Shown: piece after piece, positions 35,313 to 43,361 of the stretch
Layout of the letters: every line of letters starts with the position of its first letter
Numbering within the stretch: the first letter of the stretch is position 1
DNA from: Lachnospiraceae bacterium
Lineage (GTDB): Bacteria > Bacillota > Clostridia > Lachnospirales > Lachnospiraceae
Assembly: GCA_017525525.1 (NCBI GenBank)
Contig: JAFXSQ010000055.1
Location: 62,001 to 126,000, forward strand
DNA length: 64,000 bases
Direction: 5' to 3'
The notes under the pieces: model-generated
Database searches by the model: none
The model's input: only the letters and a program-made list of their open reading frames with translations
Told to the model about the DNA's origin: nothing
Program-made: the position numbers and the translations under genes

Positions 35313-37592
35313 ATGAAAAACAGAAAAAGACATCAGGATAAAACTAAAATAAGCGAAATAATAGCAGGAGCTCTTGTGAGTGCATTCTTTGTGTGCATTG
35401 TAATTCTCTATTACCGTATGGTCTACAATGAGAAGAAAAGCAATATCATCAAGGACGGAAGGATGGCGGCCGTGCAATCGGCAGATCAGTTCGACAAATA
35501 TCTGTCTACTAATGTTGATATGATTAAATTTGCGGCTTATACTCTTGACGAGATGATTGCCGGGAACAGTACAGACAAGGAGATACAGGACTATCTTGTC
35601 AATCAGTCGACTGCGGTTAAGAATGCGGTTCTTGAGAATTCCACAGGTCTTTACGGATATATAAATGGCAGGTTCTTCAGCGGCACCAACTGGGTTCCGC
35701 CGGCAGATTATGATGCGACTAACCGTCCGTGGTATTCAAAACCCTTTGAGAATCCGGGAAAGCTTACCATGCTTGAACCCTATGTGGATATTCAGACGGG
35801 CAATACCATGCTTGCGCTCGGCAAGACCTTAAGTGACGGTCAGAGCGTTATATCGGTTGACATTTCATTGGATCAGGTACAGAAGCTTACAGAGGAAGCG
35901 GTATTAAAGGAAGACTCGGACATAGAGATGATACTGACCGGAACCGGTGTCGTTGTCACTCACTCCGACATAAACGAGGTTGGAAAAAACTATAGCAATG
36001 AGGATGAAACTCTCGGAAACAAGATATACAACCTTGTAAAAAACTCCGATGAAAGCTTCTTTGAATTCAAATATAAAGGCTGTCATTACATAGTCTACTC
36101 AGCGGCTTTTCAGGATAACTGGCACTGTATATCCGTGCATGATGCCACAAGCGTATTTGCATCGCTGACCAAAATCCTTATATTAACGATAGCGGTTATA
36201 ATCATAACCATCCTTATCATAGGTGTTATGATAGCGCGTTCCACAAGCCGCGATCTTATCGCTGAGCATGCAATATCCGCAAATGAGGCAAAGAATGCAT
36301 TTCTCTCCAAGATGTCTCACGAGATACGCACGCCCATCAATGCGATGCTCGGGATGAATGAGATGATTCTCAGAGAGAGCGATAATAAGGATATCATATC
36401 TTATGCTGAGGAGATTAACACCTCCGGAAATGCTCTCCTCGGCATGGTGGATGAGATAATTGACTATACCAAGCAGGAGGCAGAGGATGACCGGGATTTC
36501 TCCTTTCTTCGTCACAGAAAAGAGAGGGGAGCCGCGGAAAGAGAAGCTTTCACAAAGAATACCTTTATTGCTCCCGATGCGCGGATTCTTGTGTGTGATG
36601 ACAATCCCATCAACCTGACTGTTTTTTCGAGTCTGCTTAAGCGTACAAAAATGAAAATAGATACTGCCGTAAGCGCGGATGAGGCTATCGAACTAACACA
36701 AAAGAATGTGTATGACATCATATTCCTCGATCACATGATGCCTAAAAAGGACGGTATCGAAGCACTTCATGATATAGTAAATGATGCAAGCAATCCGAAT
36801 TGTAAAGATCCCATAGTGGTCATTACCGCAAATGCTGTTCCCGGTGCAAAGAAGGAGTACCTGGCCGCAGGCTTCTGGGACTATCTTACAAAGCCGATAG
36901 ACCCGGAGAAGCTTGAGGAGACAATATTAAAATATCTTCCTGATTATATGGTGCAGAGAGTGGATGCGCCGCAAGAAGAAGCTTTGCCACAGGGGCTTCC
37001 GGATGAGGTTTTAAACCTGCCCGCACAGAGTCTTATTAATTTTGAGGAAGGACTTAAAAACAGTGCGACATATGAGGGCTACAAGCCTTTGTTGAAGATA
37101 TTCCATACTTCCATTGAAGATAATTCAAAAGAGATCGAGGATTATTACAACTCAAAAGACTGGAAGAATTACGCAATAAGGGTTCATGCTTTAAAGAGCT
37201 CAGCGAGGATAATCGGAGCGTCCGATTACGGCGAGGAGGCCCAGGCGCTTGAGAATGCCGCAAAGCGTGAGGATGTTGAGTACATAAAGTCTCACCATGA
37301 TGGCTTTATGAAAACCTACAAAAGCTTTAAGGATGTGCTTGCGCCGCTTTTTCCGGCTGAGGCAGAGAATGTTAATAAGCCCGTTGCGGACGAAGAGCTT
37401 ATAAGCGGCGCTTACGCGGAGCTAAGGGAAGCTGCCGAGAATATGGATTGTGATACCTTGCTGGCTATATTCGATGAGCTTGGCAATTACAGGATGCCGG
37501 AAGGCGATGCCGAGCTATGGAAGAAAGTCAGGGAAGCGGCGGAAAACTATGATTACGACAAGGTGATTGCGCTCGCCGACAGTCGGAAATAA
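35313..37592 (+). CDS. Cache-domain hybrid kinase-like protein lacking the ATPase domain
   Basis: A 759-residue membrane protein. Two transmembrane helices (about 13-35 and 285-310) bracket a double-Cache sensor domain (RPWYSKPFENPG, LTMLEPYVD). Then comes a HisKA dimer region with His336 in MSHEIRTPIN, but after about 60 residues the sequence goes straight into a receiver (422-545, Asp473 in IFLDHMMPKKDG). There is no N, G1 or G2 box, so the HATPase domain is missing. An Hpt domain follows with His625 in RVHALKSSARIIG, then a 65-residue helical tail like the one in the protein at 39875. It cannot phosphorylate itself unless another kinase does so in trans. It follows the GGDEF gene by 14 bases. 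Confidence 0.9.
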   Translation: MKNRKRHQDKTKISEIIAGALVSAFFVCIVILYYRMVYNEKKSNIIKDGRMAAVQSADQFDKYLSTNVDMIKFAAYTLDEMIAGNSTDKEIQDYLVNQSTAVKNAVLENSTGLYGYINGRFFSGTNWVPPADYDATNRPWYSKPFENPGKLTMLEPYVDIQTGNTMLALGKTLSDGQSVISVDISLDQVQKLTEEAVLKEDSDIEMILTGTGVVVTHSDINEVGKNYSNEDETLGNKIYNLVKNSDESFFEFKYKGCHYIVYSAAFQDNWHCISVHDATSVFASLTKILILTIAVIIITILIIGVMIARSTSRDLIAEHAISANEAKNAFLSKMSHEIRTPINAMLGMNEMILRESDNKDIISYAEEINTSGNALLGMVDEIIDYTKQEAEDDRDFSFLRHRKERGAAEREAFTKNTFIAPDARILVCDDNPINLTVFSSLLKRTKMKIDTAVSADEAIELTQKNVYDIIFLDHMMPKKDGIEALHDIVNDASNPNCKDPIVVITANAVPGAKKEYLAAGFWDYLTKPIDPEKLEETILKYLPDYMVQRVDAPQEEALPQGLPDEVLNLPAQSLINFEEGLKNSATYEGYKPLLKIFHTSIEDNSKEIEDYYNSKDWKNYAIRVHALKSSARIIGASDYGEEAQALENAAKREDVEYIKSHHDGFMKTYKSFKDVLAPLFPAEAENVNKPVADEELISGAYAELREAAENMDCDTLLAIFDELGNYRMPEGDAELWKKVREAAENYDYDKVIALADSRK

Positions 37593-37605
37593 TATTCGTA
37601 CAAAA

Positions 37606-37809
37606 GATTCTTCGAGGGAGGTGCGATTATGACAAAGTCATAATTTTGCATCGCACCGACTTTCGTCATAAGGGGTACCGCGAAGCGGTGGATTCCTTAT
37701 GACATTAGACTGGGCAGGATTGCTTTAGCAATCGTGCCATTACATATTATACGAGAAGAGGTATTGACATGATGTCATCCGGAGCGAAGCTAAGGCGATT
37801 AGATTAAGG
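37606..37809. repeat. Composite dispersed repeat with hairpins
   Basis: The stretch holds two borders resembling the GAGCGAAGC...AATCTTAA repeat in opposite orientations (about 37606-37618 and 37763-37809). Between them are a hairpin at 37621-37656 (GTGCGAT with ATCGCAC) and a 39-base palindromic core at 37665-37703 (arms GTCATAAGG and CCTTATGAC). That core is nearly the exact reverse complement of 57144-57181. The stretch has no coding frame. Confidence 0.7.
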
Positions 37810-37815
37810 ATAATT

Positions 37816-39498
37816 ATGGATAACGAAACAAGACAAGCAAAAAATGAACAGTTTATTATGATACTCATTTCGGTGGCTTGCTTCGGACTGACGGGTGAGA
37901 GCATACTTATGAGCTGGGAATTCTGGGTTTCTCCCCTCATCATCATAGGAACCGTCTTTCTGTGGGTGATGAATATATCGGGAAAACCGGAATACAAAAT
38001 CAGAAGGGTATGCTATCTGGTGTTCGGAATGCTGGCCGTGCTCTACCACGGAGTTCATGAAACGAGTATATTTGATGCTGCCATAGTCATGGCTCTTCTT
38101 ATGGTGGGTTACGCCTCCTTAAATCAGCTTTATATGCAGCATTTATTTTTGTTTGAATACATGATAATTCTTATCCTTCAGATAGGAATGGCATTGGAAA
38201 GCGGAAGCACGGTTTTCAATCCGCTCAACATCTCAAGAGTGTTCCTTCATATAGCTATGGTTTTTCTGATTTATGTATGCTGTATAAAAGCCATAGTCAA
38301 CAGAGTGGGGGATGCCGAAGCAAAAAAGGAAAAGGACGAGAGGATAGAGGCTTACGATGCCGATATGGAGGACTTCCTGTCCAATATATCCCATGAGCTT
38401 AGGACTCCGGTCAATGTGGTCAACGGCATGTCGGACCTGCTTATCAAGAAGAATGCGGGAAGTGAGGCTTTCTCCATAAAGGAGGCCGGCATAAGGCTTT
38501 CTTACCAGATCGAGGATATACAGGATTATACCGAGTGCAAGAGAAATAAGCTTTTGATTGAGGAAGAGGAATACACGAGCATTTCCCTGATAAATGACGT
38601 TGTTTCATCCTTCAGAAAAATAGATGACGAGAGGAAGCTGGAGCTGGTGGTGGATCTTGCGCCGGATGTACCCGCTAAGATGAGCGGTGACATCAAGAAG
38701 CTGCACAAGATATTCCGTTATCTTACGCAGAACGCCGTCAAGTTCACAAAGCAGGGCGGTATCCTGGTAAAGATGAATACAGAAAAGATGGACTACGGAG
38801 TTAATCTGTGCATAGAGATAACAGACACGGGCATCGGTATGGACAGGAGGGCTATCGCGGCGGTTTCACAGGGCATGTATCAGGTCAATAAGAAGAGAAA
38901 CCGAAGCTCGGGTGGCATAGGCTTAGGGCTTTTTATTGCTTACGGTTTCGTTCATGCTATGGGCGGTTTTATTAAGATTGAGAGCGAAAAAGGTATCGGC
39001 ACCACGGTTCGCGTTACCGTGCCGCAGCAGGTAACGGATGAAACTGCGTGCCTTGAGCTTACCAAGAAGCACCCGGGAGATATAATCTTTCATGTGAGGT
39101 CGGATAAATACAAGGTTCCTCAGGTTCGCGATTTCTATCGCAACATGGCGGTTAACCTTGCCTCGAGCATACGCGTGCCTCTTTATCCGGCTGAGAGCGT
39201 AGAAGAGATTGATCGCCTTAAAGAAAGGCTCTATGTGAATTATATCTTCATGGGACAGGAGGAGTATGAGGAAAATCCGGCATACTTCGACGAGCTCGCA
39301 AAGAGCGATATGGTTGTTGCGGTATCCGCGGCTGCAGGCTTTAAGCCGACTGAGGGAAGTGAAGTAATCGTTATGCCCAAACCGCTTTACGCATATCCGG
39401 TAATCAACGTTATCAACGAAGAAAGAATGCGCGCAATATTCAATTGCTGGAAACGGGCGACAAGCCTTCGTTTGAAGGCGTCAAAGCCTTGGTTGTAG
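37816..39498 (+). CDS. Membrane histidine kinase with pseudo-receiver, receiver apparently split off
   Basis: A 560-residue kinase. About five helices fill residues 10-155. The HisKA box has His193 in NISHELRTPVNVV; the ATPase domain has QNAVKFTKQGG, DTGIGMDRR and GGIGLGLFIAYG. Residues 410-540 look like a receiver fold lacking the phospho-Asp (YIFMGQEEYEEN) and ending MPKPLYAYPVINVIN. The last 18 residues (CWKRATSL..) are unlike the family because the frame changes: read one frame back, the DNA encodes QLLETGDKPSFEGVKALVVDD, a normal join to the receiver at 39444. A frameshift has probably split an ancestral hybrid kinase, or the receiver is translated separately. Confidence 0.85.
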   Translation: MDNETRQAKNEQFIMILISVACFGLTGESILMSWEFWVSPLIIIGTVFLWVMNISGKPEYKIRRVCYLVFGMLAVLYHGVHETSIFDAAIVMALLMVGYASLNQLYMQHLFLFEYMIILILQIGMALESGSTVFNPLNISRVFLHIAMVFLIYVCCIKAIVNRVGDAEAKKEKDERIEAYDADMEDFLSNISHELRTPVNVVNGMSDLLIKKNAGSEAFSIKEAGIRLSYQIEDIQDYTECKRNKLLIEEEEYTSISLINDVVSSFRKIDDERKLELVVDLAPDVPAKMSGDIKKLHKIFRYLTQNAVKFTKQGGILVKMNTEKMDYGVNLCIEITDTGIGMDRRAIAAVSQGMYQVNKKRNRSSGGIGLGLFIAYGFVHAMGGFIKIESEKGIGTTVRVTVPQQVTDETACLELTKKHPGDIIFHVRSDKYKVPQVRDFYRNMAVNLASSIRVPLYPAESVEEIDRLKERLYVNYIFMGQEEYEENPAYFDELAKSDMVVAVSAAAGFKPTEGSEVIVMPKPLYAYPVINVINEERMRAIFNCWKRATSLRLKASKPWL

Positions 39499-39878
39499 AT
39501 GACGAGCCCATGAATTTGGTTGTCGCCGCAGGGCTTTTCTCTGACTACGGAATGAGCGTAGATACTTCGTTGAGCGGCAAGGAGGCTGTAAATAAGTACA
39601 GAGACGGTGACTATGATATAGTGTTCATGGATCATATGATGCCGGAAATGGATGGCGTGGAGGCCATGAAGCGGATAAAGAAGGTTGCGGACGAGACCGG
39701 CAGAAGCGTTGTGGTTATCGTCCTTACTGCCAATGTCGTATCGGGCGCAAAGGAAATGTTTGCGCGTGAGGGCTTTGACGGGTTCCTCTCCAAGCCAATC
39801 TACACCAAGGACTATGAAAGGATTGTGTCACAGCTCCTTTCGGTAAGGTCAGCCGGAAGGGAGGGTGATATGGCATGA
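39444..39878 (+). CDS. Receiver domain protein overlapping the upstream kinase
   Basis: A 144-residue receiver. The only possible start in frame before the receiver is TTG at 39444 (MLETGDKPS), without a clear ribosome site and 55 bases inside the kinase gene. Phospho-acceptor Asp is in IVFMDHMMPEMDG and Lys in LSKPIY. Its sequence is close to the receiver at the start of the window, where a receiver-Hpt protein precedes a DegV kinase. It lacks Hpt; the next gene has it. The stop overlaps the ATG of the next gene by four bases (ATGA). It may be the C-terminal half of the kinase separated by a frameshift, or a free receiver made by reinitiation. Confidence 0.75.
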   Translation: MLETGDKPSFEGVKALVVDDEPMNLVVAAGLFSDYGMSVDTSLSGKEAVNKYRDGDYDIVFMDHMMPEMDGVEAMKRIKKVADETGRSVVVIVLTANVVSGAKEMFAREGFDGFLSKPIYTKDYERIVSQLLSVRSAGREGDMA

Positions 39879-42800
39879 ATAAAAAAGGATTATTCAGATT
39901 TGTCATTTCTGCCATAAGAGATCCGGAGAGGGATTTCTCCGAACGAGTGTACCTGACGCTGGCAATCATCTCTGAGGTTACGGTTTTTCTTGCTTTGCTT
40001 GGAGATATAGCTACCGGCGAAAACATACACGAGATTATTGTGCTTATCTCAGTGCTTGTATTTGTTCCGACACTCAGCCTTATCTGTCTTAAGAAGGAAA
40101 AGCTTAAATTCGGAATAAGATTTATCCTGTGCTGTCTGGTATTGCTGATTCTTCCGGCGCTGTTCTTCTTTGGTGGAGGCGTAGAGGGCGGAGGAGTGAT
40201 ATGGGTTATCTTTTCATTCCTTTTTGTGGGACTTGTGCTTTCGGGAACATGGAGAAATGCTATATTGTTTCTTCTGGTTCTGGTTACGACCGCCTGTTAC
40301 CTTATTCAGTATTTTCATCCTGAGTTTGTGTATCAGCACTCGAGAAAAATTTTTTTCATTGACAGCTATCTGTCTATAATATTGGTGGGCGTTGTCTGCT
40401 TTGCGATGACCTGGTTCCAGAACGGGCTTTTCAAGCTTGAGAATGCCCGTGCAAGGAAGGAAGCGGAACGCGCGGAGGAGCTTACACGCGCGCAGAACCG
40501 TTTCTTTTCGAGTATGAGTCATGAGATAAGAACGCCTATCAATTCTATTTTGGGCTTAAATGAGCTTATACTGAGAGATCATTCGGCTTCTGAAGAAATC
40601 GTCAGGGATGCTACGGGCATTCAGGGATCGGGTAAGATGCTGCTTGCTCTTATCAACGATATCCTTGATTTCTCTAAGATGGAAGCCGGAAGCATGGATA
40701 TTGTGTCCGCGGATTATCGTGTCAGTGATATGATATCCGAGGTTGTAAATATGTTCTGGCTCAATGCCCATGAAAAAGGCCTTGGCTTTGACGTGAATGT
40801 GGATCCGAAGGTGCCCTCCGTGCTGTACGGCGATGAGGTAAGGATAAAGCAGATTATAATCAATATCTTAAATAACGCGGTTAAGTATACCACAGAGGGT
40901 TCTGTAGGTCTTCGCATGGAAAGCGAGGACTTATCCGAAGACAGGGTGCTCATGCGTATAACCGTATCCGATACCGGCATGGGTATTAAGAAGGAGAGCC
41001 TGCCGTATCTTTTTGACGCCTTCAAGCGTGTGGATGAGGGTAAAAATAAGTATATAGAGGGTACGGGTCTCGGGCTGTCCATAGTGAAGCAGTTAGTCGA
41101 GCTGATGGGCGGTACCATAACCGTGGACAGTGTGTACGGCGAGGGTTCAACCTTTATTGTTTCAATTCCTCAGACTGTGTCAGACCGCTCCGAGTTGGGC
41201 GAGGTATCTATACATAATCAAAGAGTGGCAAGTCACGGCGCCTATGAGAGCAGCTTTAAGGCACCTTCGGCAAAGGTTCTTATCGTGGATGACAATGAGA
41301 TGAACTTAGAGGTTGAGAGCAAGCTGCTTGCCGAAACCGGTATGCAGATAACCACTGTGACCGGAGGAAGGGAGGCGCTGGCTCTCTGTGTCAGAAAGAA
41401 GTACGATGTTATACTTATGGATCATTTGATGCCGGGAATGGACGGTATCGAATGTCTTAAAGCAATAAGGAATCAGACAGGCGGCTTAAACAGGGCTACG
41501 CCTATCATTGTTCTTACAGCTAATGCAGGAAGTGAAAACAAGGAGCTCTATAACAGCTCGGGCTTTGACGGTTATCTGATCAAGCCGGTTTCGGGAGAAA
41601 AGCTCGAGGAAACCATGCTCAGGCATATATCACCAGATAAGATTAAAGTCTCGGGAAAGACAACACGTATGAGAATGGATGTGGATATGACCTCTGGCTA
41701 TGCGAGAAAGCTTCCCGTGATTATTACATCCTCGAGCATGTGCGATCTACCCGATGAGATGACAAGACGCTTAAGCATACCTATTATTCCATTTGTTATC
41801 ACTACGGAAAAAGGTGAATTTAAGGACGGCCTTCAGCTCAGCGCGGATGAGCTTGTCCGTTATATAGCCGGCGGAGGAAAAGCCTCCTCTTCACCGCCGG
41901 ACGTTCAGGATTATACCGAATTTTTTGCCAATGCCTTAAAGAGAGCTCATCATCTGATACATATATCTATTACCACAAGTATGAGTGATGACTATCAAAG
42001 GGCTTTGGAAGCGGCAAAATCCTTCGACAATGTTATTGTTGTCAATTCCGAGACGATTTCATCGGCTACGGGAATTCTGGTTCTTATTGCTTACAGACTT
42101 GCGCAGCAGGGTGTGTCGGCGGACAACATAGTATCCGAGCTTGACAGGTTAAAGTCCAGACTGAGGTGCAGCTTTGTCATCGACAACACGGAGTATATGG
42201 CAAGAAAGGGGCTTATTACCGCAAAGACACATAAAATAGCCAAGGCCTTAAGCTTACATCCGAGCCTTAAGATAATGGACGATAAGTCAAGTATAGGCAA
42301 TGTATCCTTCGGAAGCACCAAAAGAGCATACAAGAGATACATCAAGAAGGCTTTCCCTGTGGATATTATACCGGACTCCGATATAGCTTTTATAACCTAT
42401 GCAGACATGCCCGAGGAAACTTTGAACTGGATCAAGGAGGAGGTCAGCAAGATAGTTTACTTTGAACGGATTGTGTTCATGCAGACATCTGCCGCTATTT
42501 CTTCAAACTGCGGTCCGGGAACCTTCGGTATTCTTTACTTTGTTAAGAGCAACAAGTCGTACAATATCGGTTCTTATGTAAAGGAGGAGGAAGAGGAAGA
42601 GGATGCTGCGCTTGAAGATTTCAGACAGTCCGAAATCGTTAACGGCGCAGTAATTGATACTTTATCTTCGGAGCTTAAATCAGCTGTGAAGACCGAGAAA
42701 AAAGAATGGTATCATCATTTAGAGGGAATTGACGGAGAACTTGCTATAGAAAACAGCGGATCCGAGAAAGCATTTCTTTCAGTGCTTAAGTTGTTCTACG

Positions 42801-43285
42801 ACGCTATCCCGGAGAAGACTGCTGAATTAAACGGGTATTATGCTTCTGAGGATTTGGAGAATTATACGATTAAGATACACGCCTTAAAGAGCTCTGCAAA
42901 GCTTGTGGGCGCCATGGAGCTTTCAAAGATGGCGCAGGAGCTTGAGTATGCAGGCAAGCGGTCAGATATGAAGTTTATTAAGGACAATCACGGTGCTGCC
43001 ATGATGGCATTAGAGCGCTACAGGGAGATACTCAGGGAATACTGCGGCAGCGGCAAGGGAGAGATACAGGATGATAGCAAGCCTGTTGCCGATAACAGCA
43101 TTATGGAGGGCGTGTATGAAGCGTTCAAGGAGGCTGCCGAGGCCTTCGACTGTGATGCCATAGATGCAATCTTTAAGGAGATGGAGGATTACTCCATACC
43201 CGAGAGTGATAAAGAAAAATACTACGGAATCAAGGAAAAGGCAGGCAAATTCGACTACGAGGGCATACTTGAACTGCTGAAGTAA
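39875..43285 (+). CDS. Membrane histidine kinase fused to receiver, DegV and Hpt domains
   Basis: A 1136-residue paralogue of the protein at 1071. About six helices (residues 20-180) precede the HisKA box with His216 in MSHEIRTPINSILG; the ATPase domain has NNAVKYTTEG, DTGMGIKK and GTGLGLSIVK. The receiver (about 465-590) has Asp516 in VILMDHLMPGMDG. The DegV domain spans about 612-890 (TSSSMCDLPDEM, CGPGTFGILYF); at the FakB ligand positions the His of HxGPG is Asn and the Arg of GGR is Leu. An Hpt domain (about 955-1070) carries His1002 in KIHALKSSAK, and a helical tail follows. Thus a whole phosphorelay plus a putative lipid sensor sits in one chain. The neighbours are the kinase and receiver upstream. 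Confidence 0.9.
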   Translation: MNKKGLFRFVISAIRDPERDFSERVYLTLAIISEVTVFLALLGDIATGENIHEIIVLISVLVFVPTLSLICLKKEKLKFGIRFILCCLVLLILPALFFFGGGVEGGGVIWVIFSFLFVGLVLSGTWRNAILFLLVLVTTACYLIQYFHPEFVYQHSRKIFFIDSYLSIILVGVVCFAMTWFQNGLFKLENARARKEAERAEELTRAQNRFFSSMSHEIRTPINSILGLNELILRDHSASEEIVRDATGIQGSGKMLLALINDILDFSKMEAGSMDIVSADYRVSDMISEVVNMFWLNAHEKGLGFDVNVDPKVPSVLYGDEVRIKQIIINILNNAVKYTTEGSVGLRMESEDLSEDRVLMRITVSDTGMGIKKESLPYLFDAFKRVDEGKNKYIEGTGLGLSIVKQLVELMGGTITVDSVYGEGSTFIVSIPQTVSDRSELGEVSIHNQRVASHGAYESSFKAPSAKVLIVDDNEMNLEVESKLLAETGMQITTVTGGREALALCVRKKYDVILMDHLMPGMDGIECLKAIRNQTGGLNRATPIIVLTANAGSENKELYNSSGFDGYLIKPVSGEKLEETMLRHISPDKIKVSGKTTRMRMDVDMTSGYARKLPVIITSSSMCDLPDEMTRRLSIPIIPFVITTEKGEFKDGLQLSADELVRYIAGGGKASSSPPDVQDYTEFFANALKRAHHLIHISITTSMSDDYQRALEAAKSFDNVIVVNSETISSATGILVLIAYRLAQQGVSADNIVSELDRLKSRLRCSFVIDNTEYMARKGLITAKTHKIAKALSLHPSLKIMDDKSSIGNVSFGSTKRAYKRYIKKAFPVDIIPDSDIAFITYADMPEETLNWIKEEVSKIVYFERIVFMQTSAAISSNCGPGTFGILYFVKSNKSYNIGSYVKEEEEEEDAALEDFRQSEIVNGAVIDTLSSELKSAVKTEKKEWYHHLEGIDGELAIENSGSEKAFLSVLKLFYDAIPEKTAELNGYYASEDLENYTIKIHALKSSAKLVGAMELSKMAQELEYAGKRSDMKFIKDNHGAAMMALERYREILREYCGSGKGEIQDDSKPVADNSIMEGVYEAFKEAAEAFDCDAIDAIFKEMEDYSIPESDKEKYYGIKEKAGKFDYEGILELLK

Positions 43286-43310
43286 ACGGCGTTACGACTT
43301 ACGAGGAGCT

Positions 43311-43347
43311 GTGTCATCCTGAGCGAAGCAACAGGAAGGATCTTAAT
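43311..43347 (+). repeat. Dispersed repeat copy
   Basis: Begins GTGTCATCCTGAGCGAAGC and ends AGGATCTTAAT, matching the 12895 copy and the ends of the 57082-57218 element. It lies between the DegV kinase and the symporter. Confidence 0.65.
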
Positions 43348-43361
43348 ACAAGGGATAAAAC

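Noticed and set aside
39444..39498. Programmed ribosomal frameshift between kinase and receiver
   Set aside because: No slippery run such as A-AAA-AAG was found at the junction, and no clear downstream pseudoknot; mutation or reinitiation is more likely.
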